From contig CAUYTY010000184.1 in NCBI GenBank assembly GCA_963575655.1, forward strand, positions 1 to 64,000: a DNA stretch of 64,000 nt, written 5' to 3'. This DNA comes from Gammaproteobacteria bacterium. Its GTDB lineage: Bacteria > Pseudomonadota > Gammaproteobacteria > CAIRSR01. The notes below the pieces were generated by a model that did not search any database, was not told the DNA's origin, and saw nothing but the letters and a program-made list of their open reading frames with translations. Position 1 is the first letter of the stretch, and every line of letters starts with the position of its first letter. Both the position numbers and the translations under genes were made by a program. This document shows positions 35,564-45,004 of the stretch, piece by piece.

Positions 35564-37297
35564 TTAGGTAATATCACCCATATCATTACTCAAACGCATG
35601 GCATCGGTAACCATCGCACGTCCCTGCATAACTAATTCGACCGCACGATGGCGTAAGGTTTGACCAGCCAATTGCTGGCCTGCCCGCGCGACAAATTGGT
35701 GTACGTCTTGCCGAGTGACCGCTTCCACCAGGGCTGGGGTCATTTCTAACAGTTCATAGATACCAATTCGACCTCGATAGCCCGTACCGTTGCAATGCGA
35801 ACAACCTCGTCCTTGGACATAACGGGGCTCAACGGTCTGCTTACCCATACCATAACGCAACCATTCTTCCTCGTAGGACTTGAGCGTGTAAGGTTCGGCA
35901 CAGGTCTCGCAAACGAGTCGCAATAGGCGCTGGGCCAAAACGACACGTAGCGACGAGGCGATCATAAAGGCGGGGATATTCATATCAAGCAGGCGAACCG
36001 GTGTAGTAGCCGCATCATTGGTGTGCAAAGTAGACAACACCAAGTGACCGGTAAGCGCGGCACGTAGCGCAATTTCGGCGGTTTCTTGGTCGCGGACCTC
36101 GCCCACCAGGATGATGTCTGGGTCTTGGCGAAGGGCCGAACGCAAAACGCGAGAGAAGGTGAGTTCGATCTTGTCGTTTACTTGGACCTGATTGATCCCC
36201 GGCAGACGATACTCCACCGGATCTTCGACCGTGATCACCTTATTGGCTATAGAGTTAATTTCACTCAGGGCGGCATACAGCGTGGTGGTCTTACCACTAC
36301 CGGTAGGACCGGTCACCAGTACCATACCGCTGGCATGTTGCATGGCCTGACGAAATCGCTGTAAGAGGAGCGGTGGCATACCCAGACGTTCGAGTTTGAG
36401 CAGTCCCATTTGCTGATTGAGTAGGCGCATCACCACCGATTCACCGTACTGGGTGGGCAGGGTCGAGACGCGTACGTCAATCATTTGGCCACCGATCCGA
36501 ACATTGAAACGCCCATCTTGGGGGAGACGTTTCTCGGAGATATCGAGGCCCGACACCAACTTCAGCCGCAAAACTAGGGCCTGGGCAATACGAGTATCCG
36601 TCTCGGTCTGGAGGTGCAATACCCCATCAATGCGAAAGCGGATCTGAAGTTTGGCCTCCTGTGGCTCGATATGAACATCGGAGGCGTGGACCTGCGAGGC
36701 ATCCTCGAAGATAGTTTGGAGTAATCGCGCCACCGGGGCTTCATCCCCTCCCTGAACTCCCCCGATACCGAAATCGATGGAACTATCGCCAATCTCGGCG
36801 GTTAGCTCTTGCGCCAGTCCTTTGATCTCATCGGTTCGTCGATAGAATCGGTCAATCGCCTGAAGTAGTTGGTCCTCACTCACTACTGCCAGGTCGATAT
36901 CGCACCGCAACAGGCGCGAAATTTCATCATAGGCAAACAGATCAGTAGGGTCGGCCATCCCGACCAATACACGATTGTTTCGGTCTTCCAATACCAATAC
37001 CCGCCAACGCCGCGCCTGGGTTTCAGGCAGTCGTTGTACCTGTTGTGAGGTCAATTGGTAGTATTTGATATTGATGTAGGGAATTTTGAGCTGACGCGCC
37101 AAAGCCTGCGCGATCTGTTCCTCGGTGAGATAACCGCGCTCCACGAATAATCGACCCAAGCGACGTCCACTGCGCTGCTGCTCGTCCAACGAACTTCGGA
37201 GCTGTTCCACCGTAATTAGGTTCTGTTGGACTAGGATGTCACCTAGACGAATCTTTTCTGGTTTTGTTTTCGTTGCCGTTACCCTTTGAAGAAACAA
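35564..37297 (-). CDS. mshE: MshE-like pilus extension ATPase with c-di-GMP sensor
   Basis: The 577-residue product has an N-terminal MshEN domain with both tandem c-di-GMP-binding motifs, RLGDILVQQNLITVEQL (about 18-40) and RLGRLFVERGYLTEEQI (about 47-70). A GspE/PilB ATPase follows, with Walker A GPTGSGKTT near 330, an Asp box (ITVEDPVE), Walker B (ILVGEVRD) and a C-terminal zinc motif (CETC and CSHC). It powers pilus extension and should respond to c-di-GMP. The only in-frame start is a TTG at 37297 with a poor ribosome site, so weak translation or a sequencing slip is possible. Confidence 0.9.
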   Translation of the reverse strand: MFLQRVTATKTKPEKIRLGDILVQQNLITVEQLRSSLDEQQRSGRRLGRLFVERGYLTEEQIAQALARQLKIPYINIKYYQLTSQQVQRLPETQARRWRVLVLEDRNNRVLVGMADPTDLFAYDEISRLLRCDIDLAVVSEDQLLQAIDRFYRRTDEIKGLAQELTAEIGDSSIDFGIGGVQGGDEAPVARLLQTIFEDASQVHASDVHIEPQEAKLQIRFRIDGVLHLQTETDTRIAQALVLRLKLVSGLDISEKRLPQDGRFNVRIGGQMIDVRVSTLPTQYGESVVMRLLNQQMGLLKLERLGMPPLLLQRFRQAMQHASGMVLVTGPTGSGKTTTLYAALSEINSIANKVITVEDPVEYRLPGINQVQVNDKIELTFSRVLRSALRQDPDIILVGEVRDQETAEIALRAALTGHLVLSTLHTNDAATTPVRLLDMNIPAFMIASSLRVVLAQRLLRLVCETCAEPYTLKSYEEEWLRYGMGKQTVEPRYVQGRGCSHCNGTGYRGRIGIYELLEMTPALVEAVTRQDVHQFVARAGQQLAGQTLRHRAVELVMQGRAMVTDAMRLSNDMGDIT

Positions 37298-37537
37298 CCA
37301 TTAAAGAACAAACAATGCGACTGTTCAGATCTAATCGGCCACTTCCCTGGAAATACAGGCACCCCACCCCCTTTTGCGCGGCCAAAAGGGTCGTAATTCT
37401 AGGGGGAGGTTGAAACAGCTACATTAAAACAGATATTCCTCGGATATTTTATCTTGCAATCGTCGGTATTATCGTTCCGGTTTCTGGTACAATCTATCCC
37501 AGGTTTCACCAATCGCAATTATTCAGAGGAGCGTATC

Positions 37538-37747
37538 ATGGACACTAACGCTATTGCCAGTGCCTCCACCAGCATGGCGTCGTCACGTACCCAAGACGCA
37601 GTTCGTACGACCGTGCTAAAGAAAAGCATGGACATTGAGCGTCAAAGCGCTGCGGCCATCATCAATTCCGTCAGCGGGACATCGGGTAACGTTGCCAGTC
37701 CCTATCCCATTAGCAACGTCGGTCAGAATATCAACACCACCGCCTGA
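37538..37747 (+). CDS. YjfB-like putative motility protein
   Basis: The 69-residue product reads MDTNAIASASTSMASSRTQD, then VRTTVLKKSMDIERQSAA, matching the YjfB_motility family (small proteins found near flagellar or motility genes, role unknown). The ATG is set by GAGGAG seven bases before it. A TACAAT at 37488 may be its -10 box. A clear terminator follows at 37786. It lies divergent to mshE. Confidence 0.75.
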   Translation: MDTNAIASASTSMASSRTQDAVRTTVLKKSMDIERQSAAAIINSVSGTSGNVASPYPISNVGQNINTTA

Positions 37748-37785
37748 CCACGAAATACCATCAAATCGTTATGAAGATCCTCCCA

Positions 37786-37820
37786 TTTGCCCCGGCATGA
37801 AAACCGGGGCAAATTCTTTG
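37786..37820 (+). terminator. terminator of the YjfB-like gene
   Basis: TTTGCCCCGG pairs perfectly with CCGGGGCAAA across eight bases, followed by TTCTTT. Confidence 0.75.
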
Positions 37821-37941
37821 GGAAATATCGCGAAAGACATGGATCCGTTTATTGGGATAGATAATCCACTACGCAATCACTCCGTCGTTCCGGCAGAATA
37901 CCAAAATGACGGCTAGCTGCTGAGAGCATTTTCGATAATGT

Positions 37942-39276
<1,335 letters not shown>

Positions 39277-39401
39277 CTAAGACCACCGCATGAACTATAC
39301 GTACACCCCAAAACTAGAAATTTCCCATAATCGTTCGCCCCTTCCGTTGAGAGGGGAAGTGAACGCTTACCATTTCTCTTCTCAAACCAAAACTTTTTCT
39401 A

Positions 39402-39554
39402 ATTAATCCAAGTTGCTACCTACAGTCTCAATCTGTAATTCTTTCCAAACAGGCGATTTTTTGATCGCCCTCCCCCCACTCCCCTCCCAACGGGAGGGGA
39501 GTGGGGGGAGGGCGATCAAAAAATTACTTAATGTAGGTAGCAACTTGGGTTAAT
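39402..39554. repeat. MITE-like element, family B (153 bases), with a nested palindrome
   Basis: The ends are AATTAATCCAAGTTGCTACC and its near-perfect complement. Inside, at about 39459-39527, lies a second almost perfect palindrome with TTTTTTGATCGCCCTCCCCC ends around CCCAACGGG; the same arms occur near 24508, 24805 and 24864. Confidence 0.75.
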
Positions 39555-39576
39555 TACTTTTGTTTTGAATATTGAA

Positions 39577-39750
39577 TATTAGACATTATCGGAAACCCAA
39601 AACCTCACCCCCCGCCCCCCTCTCCTTAACAGGAGAGGGGGAGATTTTTTGCCTGTTCCGTTCAGGAGTTAAGCATAACAACGGAATAATTCTCCCCCTC
39701 TCCTGTTAAGGAGAGGGGGGCGGGGGGTGAGGTTTCCGATAATGTCTATT
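39577..39750. repeat. MITE-like element, family A (about 174 bases)
   Basis: The ends are ATTAGACATTATCGGAAACC and GGTTTCCGATAATGTCTATT. Within them a second inverted repeat (CCTCACCCCCCGCCCCCCTC and its complement) makes the element an almost complete long hairpin. Confidence 0.75.
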
Positions 39751-39911
39751 GAACATTGCAAAAATCAAGTCGCTCGCAGTTATCCAAACTTCCCTTGCTG
39801 AGATTAGAACAACAACAATCTCCCCACACCTCTTGGGCGGTAGTCAGTAATTGGCGGTGGTCATTAGAGGTAGTACGGCGTACTTTTTAGAATTTCTTCA
39901 GAACCAGTCAC

Positions 39912-39974
39912 CATCATCACCCCACCGGAGACAATATCACCGACATCGTCTCCGGCGGTTAGGATGGTGTGATG
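39912..39974. repeat. palindrome past hflC
   Basis: CATCATCACC and CCGGAGAC are mirrored by GTCTCCGG and GGTGTGATG. It lies 38 bases past the hflC stop and may end that transcript or protect its 3' end. Confidence 0.45.
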
Positions 39975-40011
39975 ACCGCGAGCTTGGGGCAATCAACGCA
40001 CCGCGCGGGTG

Positions 40012-40899
40012 CTATTTGCCCTCTGGCGGAATCCCTCCATGGGAGTCCTGAAGAAAACGGAAGAAAGGCGTATTCGGGGACAGAATCAGCACGTCCTTGC
40101 CATCTTTGAAAGTTGCCCGATAAGCAGCCAAGCTACGGTAGAAACTGAAGAATTTCTGATCGCGGCCATAGGCGCGGGCATAGATTTCGGTAGCGGTAGC
40201 GTCGCCCTCGCCGCGAATTAACTCAGCGTCTCGAAATGCCTCCGCAAGAATCACCTCACGCTGGCGATCGGCATCCGCACGAATACGCTCGGCCGCCTCG
40301 GCACCGCGTGAACGTAATTCTTTGGCCACTCGCTCACGCTCAGCTTCCATGCGCCGGTAAACAGAACTGCTCACCTCACGGGGCAAGTCAATGCGCTTAA
40401 TGCGGACATCCACCACATCGATACCAAAATCGTGGGCCACCTTATTCGCTTCGGTAGAGAGCACTGCCATAATCTGCGTACGCTCACCAGAGACGACATC
40501 TTGAATGGTGCGTTTACCAAATTCGCCGCGCAGACTGTCCTTGATAATCTGTAGGAGGCGAACATTGGCGGCCGTTTCATCGCCCCCAACCGCAGTGTAG
40601 TAACGCTGCACATCGGCAATCCGCCACTTGACGAAGGAATCGACGATGACATTCTTTTTTTCGCTGGTTAGGTAACGCTCCGGCTCCGCGTCCAAACTTA
40701 GGATACGCCCGTCAAAATAATAAACAGTATTAACAAACGGGAGCTTTAGGTAGAGGCCAGGGCTGGTAATGACTCGTTGAACCTCACCAAATTGTAAAAC
40801 TAGGACGCGCTGCGACTGTTGAACCACGAACAGCGAAAAGAACAAAAATCCGACGATGGCCATAGCCACCACAACGAGAGCATTTCTAGCTTGTCCCAT
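40012..40899 (-). CDS. hflC: HflC, regulator of FtsH protease
   Basis: The 295-residue SPFH/prohibitin-type protein has one N-terminal membrane helix (about 7-25) and a periplasmic SPFH domain with a long helical C-terminus. HflC and HflK form a large cage around the FtsH protease. It matches the family in VQQSQRVLVLQFGEVQRVI and DVRIKRIDLPREVSSSVYRR. The start codon overlaps the hflK stop. Confidence 0.95.
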   Translation of the reverse strand: MGQARNALVVVAMAIVGFLFFSLFVVQQSQRVLVLQFGEVQRVITSPGLYLKLPFVNTVYYFDGRILSLDAEPERYLTSEKKNVIVDSFVKWRIADVQRYYTAVGGDETAANVRLLQIIKDSLRGEFGKRTIQDVVSGERTQIMAVLSTEANKVAHDFGIDVVDVRIKRIDLPREVSSSVYRRMEAERERVAKELRSRGAEAAERIRADADRQREVILAEAFRDAELIRGEGDATATEIYARAYGRDQKFFSFYRSLAAYRATFKDGKDVLILSPNTPFFRFLQDSHGGIPPEGK

Positions 40900-42101
40900 C
40901 AGCGTTCTCCACGACTGCGCAGATCATGCCGGCTGCGGGGATCGGTCGTAATAGTAGGGGCGGGGGTATCCTGGTGGGCAAGACCCAGCGCCGCTGCAAC
41001 CGCTTCAGAACGACCGCCGGAACGCTGCCCCACTAATTGATCCAGGGGCAGGTACAGCAAATTATTACCCTCGGTACCGACCAGAACCTTAATACTGCCC
41101 GCCAAGATATCCTCCATACCATCCAAATAGAGTCGCTCGCGGGTTACTTCCGGCGATTTCTCGTATTGCTCCAACACTTTCATAAAACGGTTCGATTCAC
41201 CCTCGGCGCTGGCTACGATTCGCGATCGATAGCCATTGGCCTCCTCCAATTGGCGTGCGGCAGCGCCACGGGCTTTGGGCAGGATATCATTGGAATAAGT
41301 CTCAGCCTCATTCTTAAGCCGCTGCTCGTCTTCTCGGGCTTTTACTGCGTCGGCAAAGGCGGCCTGGACCTCTTCCGGTGGCTGGGCGTCCTGCATATTG
41401 ACACTGGTCACATCAATGCCCGCCTGATAGCGGTCCAGAATATCCTGAATCAAGTGCCGCGCACGGTCGACAATCTCTCCGCGCCCTTCCGTAAGGACAA
41501 AGTCCATTTTGCTCTTGCCAATTACCTCACGCACTGCGCTTTCGGTAACTTGTTGCAAGGTTGCGGTCGGCTCTTTGACGTTGTAGAGAAAATCCCGGGC
41601 ATCCTTGACACGATATTGAACGGCGAACTTAATATCGATGATATTCTCATCCTGAGTAAGCATGAGCGATTCTGCCGGTACCGAACCCATTGGCTGGTGC
41701 CCAACGCTGGTGCTGCGGTAGCCGATCTCAACGTTACGAATCTGTTCGGTGTTGACGATCTGGACCGACTCGATTGGATAGGGCCAATGCCAGCGCAGAC
41801 CCGGTAGGGTCGTCGTAGCAAAACGTCCGAAGAGTAATACCACTCCTCGTTCTGCCTGATCTACCACGTAGATGCCCGTAAGCATCCAGATAATCAGGAG
41901 CAAGAAGAGAACGATGCCTAGCTTTCTCGAGTGGGCACCCGTCGGACGACTACCACCGTCGGAACCTCCAAAGAGTCCGCCGAGGCGTTCCTGCATCTTA
42001 CGTACGACCTCATCGAGGTCGGGCGGGCCTTGATCGTTATCGTTATTGCGCCCGCTCCAGGGGTCACGCCCCCGGGAGCCACCTGGTTCATTCCAGGCCA
42101 T
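40899..42101 (-). CDS. hflK: HflK, regulator of FtsH protease
   Basis: The product of about 400 residues starts MAWNEPGGSRGRDPWSG, the typical HflK opening, which sets the ATG at 42101. A Gly-rich cytoplasmic start is followed by one membrane helix (IVLFLLLIIWMLTGIYVV) and the SPFH domain with DVTSVNMQDAQPPEEVQ. It partners HflC. It lies 90 bases past hfq; the hflX GTPase gene that often lies between is absent. Confidence 0.95.
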   Translation of the reverse strand: MAWNEPGGSRGRDPWSGRNNDNDQGPPDLDEVVRKMQERLGGLFGGSDGGSRPTGAHSRKLGIVLFLLLIIWMLTGIYVVDQAERGVVLLFGRFATTTLPGLRWHWPYPIESVQIVNTEQIRNVEIGYRSTSVGHQPMGSVPAESLMLTQDENIIDIKFAVQYRVKDARDFLYNVKEPTATLQQVTESAVREVIGKSKMDFVLTEGRGEIVDRARHLIQDILDRYQAGIDVTSVNMQDAQPPEEVQAAFADAVKAREDEQRLKNEAETYSNDILPKARGAAARQLEEANGYRSRIVASAEGESNRFMKVLEQYEKSPEVTRERLYLDGMEDILAGSIKVLVGTEGNNLLYLPLDQLVGQRSGGRSEAVAAALGLAHQDTPAPTITTDPRSRHDLRSRGER

Positions 42102-42191
42102 TGCGTGCTCCGGTGGATTACAAGGAAGGGAACAAATGGAATCGCAGCCCCCTTTAGGGGAAAACCACGACAGCATGACCTAATCATCTAC

Positions 42192-42446
42192 TCAAGCTGG
42201 GTCCGACTCGGGAGCGTCCACCTCTTCGCTGGTGGGCAGTCGCACATTGCGCACCGGTACAACGGTGGAGATGGCGTGCTTGTAGACCATCTGACTCACA
42301 GAATTCTTGAGCAATACCACAAACTGGTCAAAGGACTCGATCTGGCCCTGGAGCTTAATCCCATTTACCAGGTAAATCGAAACCGGTACCCTTTCTTTGC
42401 GTAGGGCATTCAAGTAAGGGTCTTGTAGAGATTGCCCCTTGCTCAT
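42192..42446 (-). CDS. hfq: RNA chaperone Hfq
   Basis: The 84-residue product forms hexamers that pair small RNAs with mRNAs. It has the Sm1 motif ([20 protein letters not shown]) and Sm2 YKHAIST. The proximal-face Gln8 and Phe42 equivalents ([14 protein letters not shown]) are present. The C-terminal tail is short and acidic compared with E. coli. It follows miaA as usual. Confidence 0.97.
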   Translation of the reverse strand: MSKGQSLQDPYLNALRKERVPVSIYLVNGIKLQGQIESFDQFVVLLKNSVSQMVYKHAISTVVPVRNVRLPTSEEVDAPESDPA

Positions 42447-42542
42447 CTAGCATACTCCCGTCTTGTTGTTAGAAACTCATTACATAACAAAGCCTTGGGT
42501 CGTGCGCATCCACCCTTGGTAGATCCATCGATCCCTACTCTA

Positions 42543-43490
42543 TCAATAACCTGGGAACCCATTCTGCGCCAAGACCCGAAGTGCTTGCCCGACAATTCCG
42601 GGGTCCGTGCTTTCGAGCCATTGGGTAGCGGGTTCCGGTCGTAACCAAGTCAACTGGCGTCGTGCCAACTGCCGAGTCGCCACCACCGCCCGTTCCTGCA
42701 TCGTGGCAAAGTCAACAGATCCCGCCAGGTGTTCCCACACCTGACGATACCCTACCGCTCGCAAGGCAGGAGTATGGAGGCCGAGATCTTTTCTATTGTA
42801 AAGGACTTCCACTTCTCCCACCAATCCTTCTCCCAACATTCGGACGAAACGCGCCGCAATACGACGTTGCAGTAGTGGCCGGTCGGCGGGGGAGATTACC
42901 AGTTTAATCAGTCGGTAGGGTAACTTTTGTGGTGCCTCTGAGGCGAATAACTCCGTGGGCGGGCGGCCGGTCAATTCGATAATCTCTAGTGCTCGCTGGA
43001 TACGTTGGGGGTCATTAGGGTGGATGCGTTGCGCCAACACGGGGTCAAGCGTCGCCAGACGTGCGTGCAATGCGGCCCAACCGAGGTGTACCGCCTCTGT
43101 CGCAAGACGCGCCCGAACCTCCGGATCGGCCTCTGGCAACGGTGCCAGCCCTCGTTCTAACGCCCGGAAATAGAGCATGGTTCCCCCCACCAACAGCGGT
43201 ACTCGACCCGCCGCCGTAATGTCCTCCATTTCACGGAGGGCATCACTACGAAACTGTGCGGCGGAATAAGCCTCCGCAGGATCGTGGATATCAATCAAAC
43301 GATGGGGAGCAATCGCTAGCACCTCGGGACCTGGCTTGGCACTACCTATGTCCATTCCCCGGTAGACCATGGTGGAGTCCACACTAATAATCGTGCAGGG
43401 GAGGCGGCGTACCAGCTCCACCGCCAGCTCGGTCTTGCCCGACGCCGTAGGACCCATGAGAAAGATGGCAAGAGGCAGATGGTCAGGCAC
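42543..43490 (-). CDS. miaA: tRNA dimethylallyltransferase
   Basis: The product of about 315 residues adds a dimethylallyl group to A37 of tRNAs that read UNN codons. It has the P-loop FLMGPTASGKTELA, the catalytic Asp and Thr (ISVDSTMVYRGMDIG), GGTMLYF and the C-terminal QLARRQLTWLR. There is no in-frame ATG before the P-loop; the GTG at 43490 gives an N-terminus of usual length (VPDHLPLAIFLMGP). A GTG at 43544 is a second choice. It follows rlmI on the same strand. Confidence 0.93.
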   Translation of the reverse strand: MPDHLPLAIFLMGPTASGKTELAVELVRRLPCTIISVDSTMVYRGMDIGSAKPGPEVLAIAPHRLIDIHDPAEAYSAAQFRSDALREMEDITAAGRVPLLVGGTMLYFRALERGLAPLPEADPEVRARLATEAVHLGWAALHARLATLDPVLAQRIHPNDPQRIQRALEIIELTGRPPTELFASEAPQKLPYRLIKLVISPADRPLLQRRIAARFVRMLGEGLVGEVEVLYNRKDLGLHTPALRAVGYRQVWEHLAGSVDFATMQERAVVATRQLARRQLTWLRPEPATQWLESTDPGIVGQALRVLAQNGFPGY

Positions 43491-43570
43491 AGAATCGGAA
43501 GGCAATACCACAGTGGCGTCAGGAATGTGCAAAAGCGTTGGCACGATAACTAGGGGACGACCTTGGCCGG

Positions 43571-44824
43571 TTACATCCCCACCCGCAACAGAAAAGTCTT
43601 CAGATACTCGCCCTCGGGATGATAAAGGTTGAAGGGATGGTCCAGGGGTTGACTGTAACGGGCAAGGACCTGCACCGACTGATCCGCCTCTCGGGCAGCG
43701 GCATAGAGGATTTTCTGAAACAGGTCCCAATCTACATGTGCCGAGCAAGAGCAAGTAAGCAGCAATCCACCAGGTTCTAACAAACGTAATCCTAGTCGGT
43801 TAATATCCTTATAGGCCCGTGACCCCTGTTCCAGGTGGGTACGATGTTTCACAAAGGCGGGCGGGTCCAAGACCACCAAATCGTAGCGGTCGGTACAGCG
43901 ACGCAGCCAATCGAAGGCATCTGCCGTCTCGAAGCGATGGTCTGCTGGGTCCATACCGTTCAAAACAAAATTCTCCTTGGCCAAGGATTGCGCCGTAGCG
44001 CTGACTTCCACCGAGGTAGTAATCGCCCCCTGCCGTGCCGCGTGGAGACTAAACCCGCCAGTGTAAGAAAAACAATTGAGCAAACGTGCGCCTCTACTGG
44101 CTGCGGCTAGCTCGGCGACGCGACGACGATTGTCACGTTGGTCCAGAAATAACCCAGTCTTCTGGCCCCCCAGTACGTCTACCCAGGTACATACACCATG
44201 CTCAACGACCTCCAGTCGTTTGGGACGATCCGCCCCCTTGCTCTCTATTGTTATTTCGGCGACAGAATAGTGGGGTGAAATATTTCCCCACAGAACACTG
44301 GAAGAAGCAGTCACCCCCTCCTCTTTGAGGGCAGGAGAGCGTTCAACGATGGCGGTGGGTGTAAAAATACGACACAACAGATCCACGATCAGCGGGCGCA
44401 GACGGGTCATTCCTAGGGTATGGAGCTGCACTACCAAGACTGATCCATAGCGGTCAACCACCAGACCAGGTAGCCCGTCTCCTTCGGCATGTACCAGACG
44501 TAGCGCCGTCACCTCAGAACCCAGAAAACGAGAACGAAGCGCCGCCGCCGCCGTCAGGCGAGCGGCCAAGAGGTCCGCGTTGACCGGTTCTGAACCAAAG
44601 GTGAGCAGCCGTAACCGAATCTGGGAATGGGGATTGTAAAATCCACGACCCAGCAAGTGACCGGTGGCGTCGTGGATGGCCACAATACCCCCCGCCTGCG
44701 GATCACCCTCGACTTTCATTACCGCCCCAGAGAAAACCCAGGGATGGCGGTTCAAAAGGGAACGCTCGCGGCCAGACTTAAGTACGACCCGTGCGTGAAG
44801 CTGATCAAGAGGTAATGTGGACAT
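43571..44824 (-). CDS. rlmI: 23S rRNA methyltransferase RlmI-like
   Basis: The 417-residue product has an N-terminal PUA domain (about 10-85, with GRERSLLNRHPWVFSGAV) and a Rossmann methyltransferase domain with GLFLDQRDNRR, LNCFSYTGGFSLHAA for AdoMet and VLDPPAFVKHRTH. RlmI makes m5C1962 in 23S rRNA. The catalytic Cys appears in LTCSCSAHVDW. The next gene starts 80 bases later. Confidence 0.92.
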   Translation of the reverse strand: MSTLPLDQLHARVVLKSGRERSLLNRHPWVFSGAVMKVEGDPQAGGIVAIHDATGHLLGRGFYNPHSQIRLRLLTFGSEPVNADLLAARLTAAAALRSRFLGSEVTALRLVHAEGDGLPGLVVDRYGSVLVVQLHTLGMTRLRPLIVDLLCRIFTPTAIVERSPALKEEGVTASSSVLWGNISPHYSVAEITIESKGADRPKRLEVVEHGVCTWVDVLGGQKTGLFLDQRDNRRRVAELAAASRGARLLNCFSYTGGFSLHAARQGAITTSVEVSATAQSLAKENFVLNGMDPADHRFETADAFDWLRRCTDRYDLVVLDPPAFVKHRTHLEQGSRAYKDINRLGLRLLEPGGLLLTCSCSAHVDWDLFQKILYAAAREADQSVQVLARYSQPLDHPFNLYHPEGEYLKTFLLRVGM

Positions 44825-44882
44825 GGGAGTTTGTTGGTAGTCCTTGTAAATTGATGGATGTTTAAGGGTGTGAAGCCTTGTA

Positions 44883-44982
44883 TTAATAACTCAAGTTGCT
44901 ACCTAGCGCGCTTTTCTCCCCTCTCCCTCCGGGAAAGGGGTTTTTTCGTTTCTCACCGTATAGGTGGCAACTTGGGTTAATA
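44883..44982. repeat. MITE-like element, family B (100 bases)
   Basis: The ends are TAACTCAAGTTGCTACCTAG and TAGGTGGCAACTTGGGTTA. A CCCTCTCCCTCCGGGAAAGG hairpin followed by a T run lies in the centre and may stop transcription. It sits between rlmI and glnE. Confidence 0.75.
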
Positions 44983-45004
44983 CAAAAAGATTTCAACAGT
45001 TATT

